Assembly (NCBI GenBank): GCA_964225135.1 | Contig: CAXQNQ010000086.1 | Span: 1-6,774, forward strand | Reading direction: 5' to 3' | From: AM-2324 sp964225135 | GTDB lineage: Bacteria; Bacteroidota; Bacteroidia; Chitinophagales; Saprospiraceae | DNA: 6,774 bases | Shown here: piece by piece, positions 6,528 to 6,774 of the stretch | Position numbering within the stretch: position 1 is the stretch's first letter | Layout: every line of letters starts with the position of its first letter | The notes under the pieces: model-generated | What the model saw: the letters and a program-made list of their open reading frames with translations, nothing else | Databases searched by the model: none | Told to the model about the DNA's origin: nothing | Translations under genes and position numbers: made by a program

Positions 6528-6774
6528 ATATAAAATTGGATTGATCCATCATCACATAGTACTTAGGGTCATTTACATCATTTAAAATGACATTGTGGAA
6601 TTTAGGATTTGCCTTTGTTAAGATTGCTTTGCAATCTGGGCTTAAATGACTCAGTCTAACTTGCTTACCTGCCTTTTGATATTTTAATATCAAACTTTGA
6701 ATAGCCTCCACACCAGAGTGATCAGACACTCTTGATTCTATAAAATCAATTTCTATTTTATCTGGATCATTTTT
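6526..6774 (-). CDS. SulP-family anion permease, C-terminal STAS domain only (5' end outside window)
   Basis: SulP (SLC26-like) proteins are inner-membrane transporters of sulfate, bicarbonate or related anions, with a cytoplasmic C-terminal STAS domain. The reading frame is open to the window edge, giving 82 visible residues that begin KNDPDKIEIDFIESR. The STAS pattern is clear: a beta strand (IEIDF), then V-S-D18-H-S20-G21-V-E-A-I, equivalent to the D-S-G loop of anti-sigma antagonists, a helix (IQSLILKYQKAGK), a strand (QVRLSHLS), then LSPDCKAILTKA and a tail through NDPKYYVMMD. LSPDC and the NDP.Y tail are characteristic of bacterial SulP carriers rather than free-standing STAS proteins. 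The membrane domain (~10-14 helices in the family) lies beyond 6774. The substrate cannot be told from this fragment. It is convergent with the DsbA-like gene and shares its terminator. Confidence 0.88.
   Translation of the reverse strand, partial: KNDPDKIEIDFIESRVSDHSGVEAIQSLILKYQKAGKQVRLSHLSPDCKAILTKANPKFHNVILNDVNDPKYYVMMDQSNFI

Noticed and set aside
6526..6729. A free-standing 67-residue protein starting at GTG 6727-6729
   Set aside because: The frame stays open to the window edge and the upstream residues (IEIDFIESR) continue the STAS domain, so this GTG is an internal Val codon.

Overview
The window looks like a chromosomal segment of a low-GC Bacteroidota bacterium. The evidence is an AT-rich genome with AT-rich spacers, no Shine-Dalgarno-like sites before the starts, a TypA close to the Bacteroidota form, two secreted proteins typical of the phylum (a small outer-membrane barrel and a BNR/PKD/jelly-roll protein), and a DsbA-like protein of the type common in Flavobacteriia-related groups. 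An order cannot be fixed from this sequence alone; Flavobacteriales or a neighbouring order is a guess.

Layout. Bases 1-1748 (+) are the 3' 96% of typA/bipA, a ribosome-associated translational GTPase. The first ~25 codons, with the P-loop, lie outside the window. A strong bidirectional terminator (about 1759-1793) separates it from a convergent two-gene block on the minus strand. That block is a 958-residue secreted beta-propeller-like protein (5218-2342) followed after 54 nt by a 163-residue outer-membrane barrel protein (2287-1796). A 370-bp non-coding region (5219-5588) lies between this block and a divergent plus-strand gene (5589-6503). That gene encodes a DsbA/YjbH-like thioredoxin-fold protein with a C-terminal winged-helix-like segment. 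A second bidirectional terminator (6491-6527), partly inside the coding sequence, separates it from the 3' end of a convergent SulP-family anion transporter gene (from 6774 down to 6526), of which only the STAS domain is visible.

How the genes relate. typA, the DsbA-like gene and the sulP gene appear to be independent units that simply abut at shared terminators. The only likely operon is the propeller-protein/barrel pair: same strand, short gap, no terminator between them, shared terminator at the end, both exported. The most interesting locus is the DsbA-like gene. Its active-site motif has lost the second cysteine (C-S-T-A), its C-terminus looks DNA- or protein-binding, and its start is preceded by two AT-rich palindromes built from the same ATTATT/AATAAT half-sites. 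A self-regulating redox or adaptor protein is one testable reading, but it is inference. I saw no CRISPR array, tRNA, rRNA, insertion sequence or clear sign of horizontal transfer.
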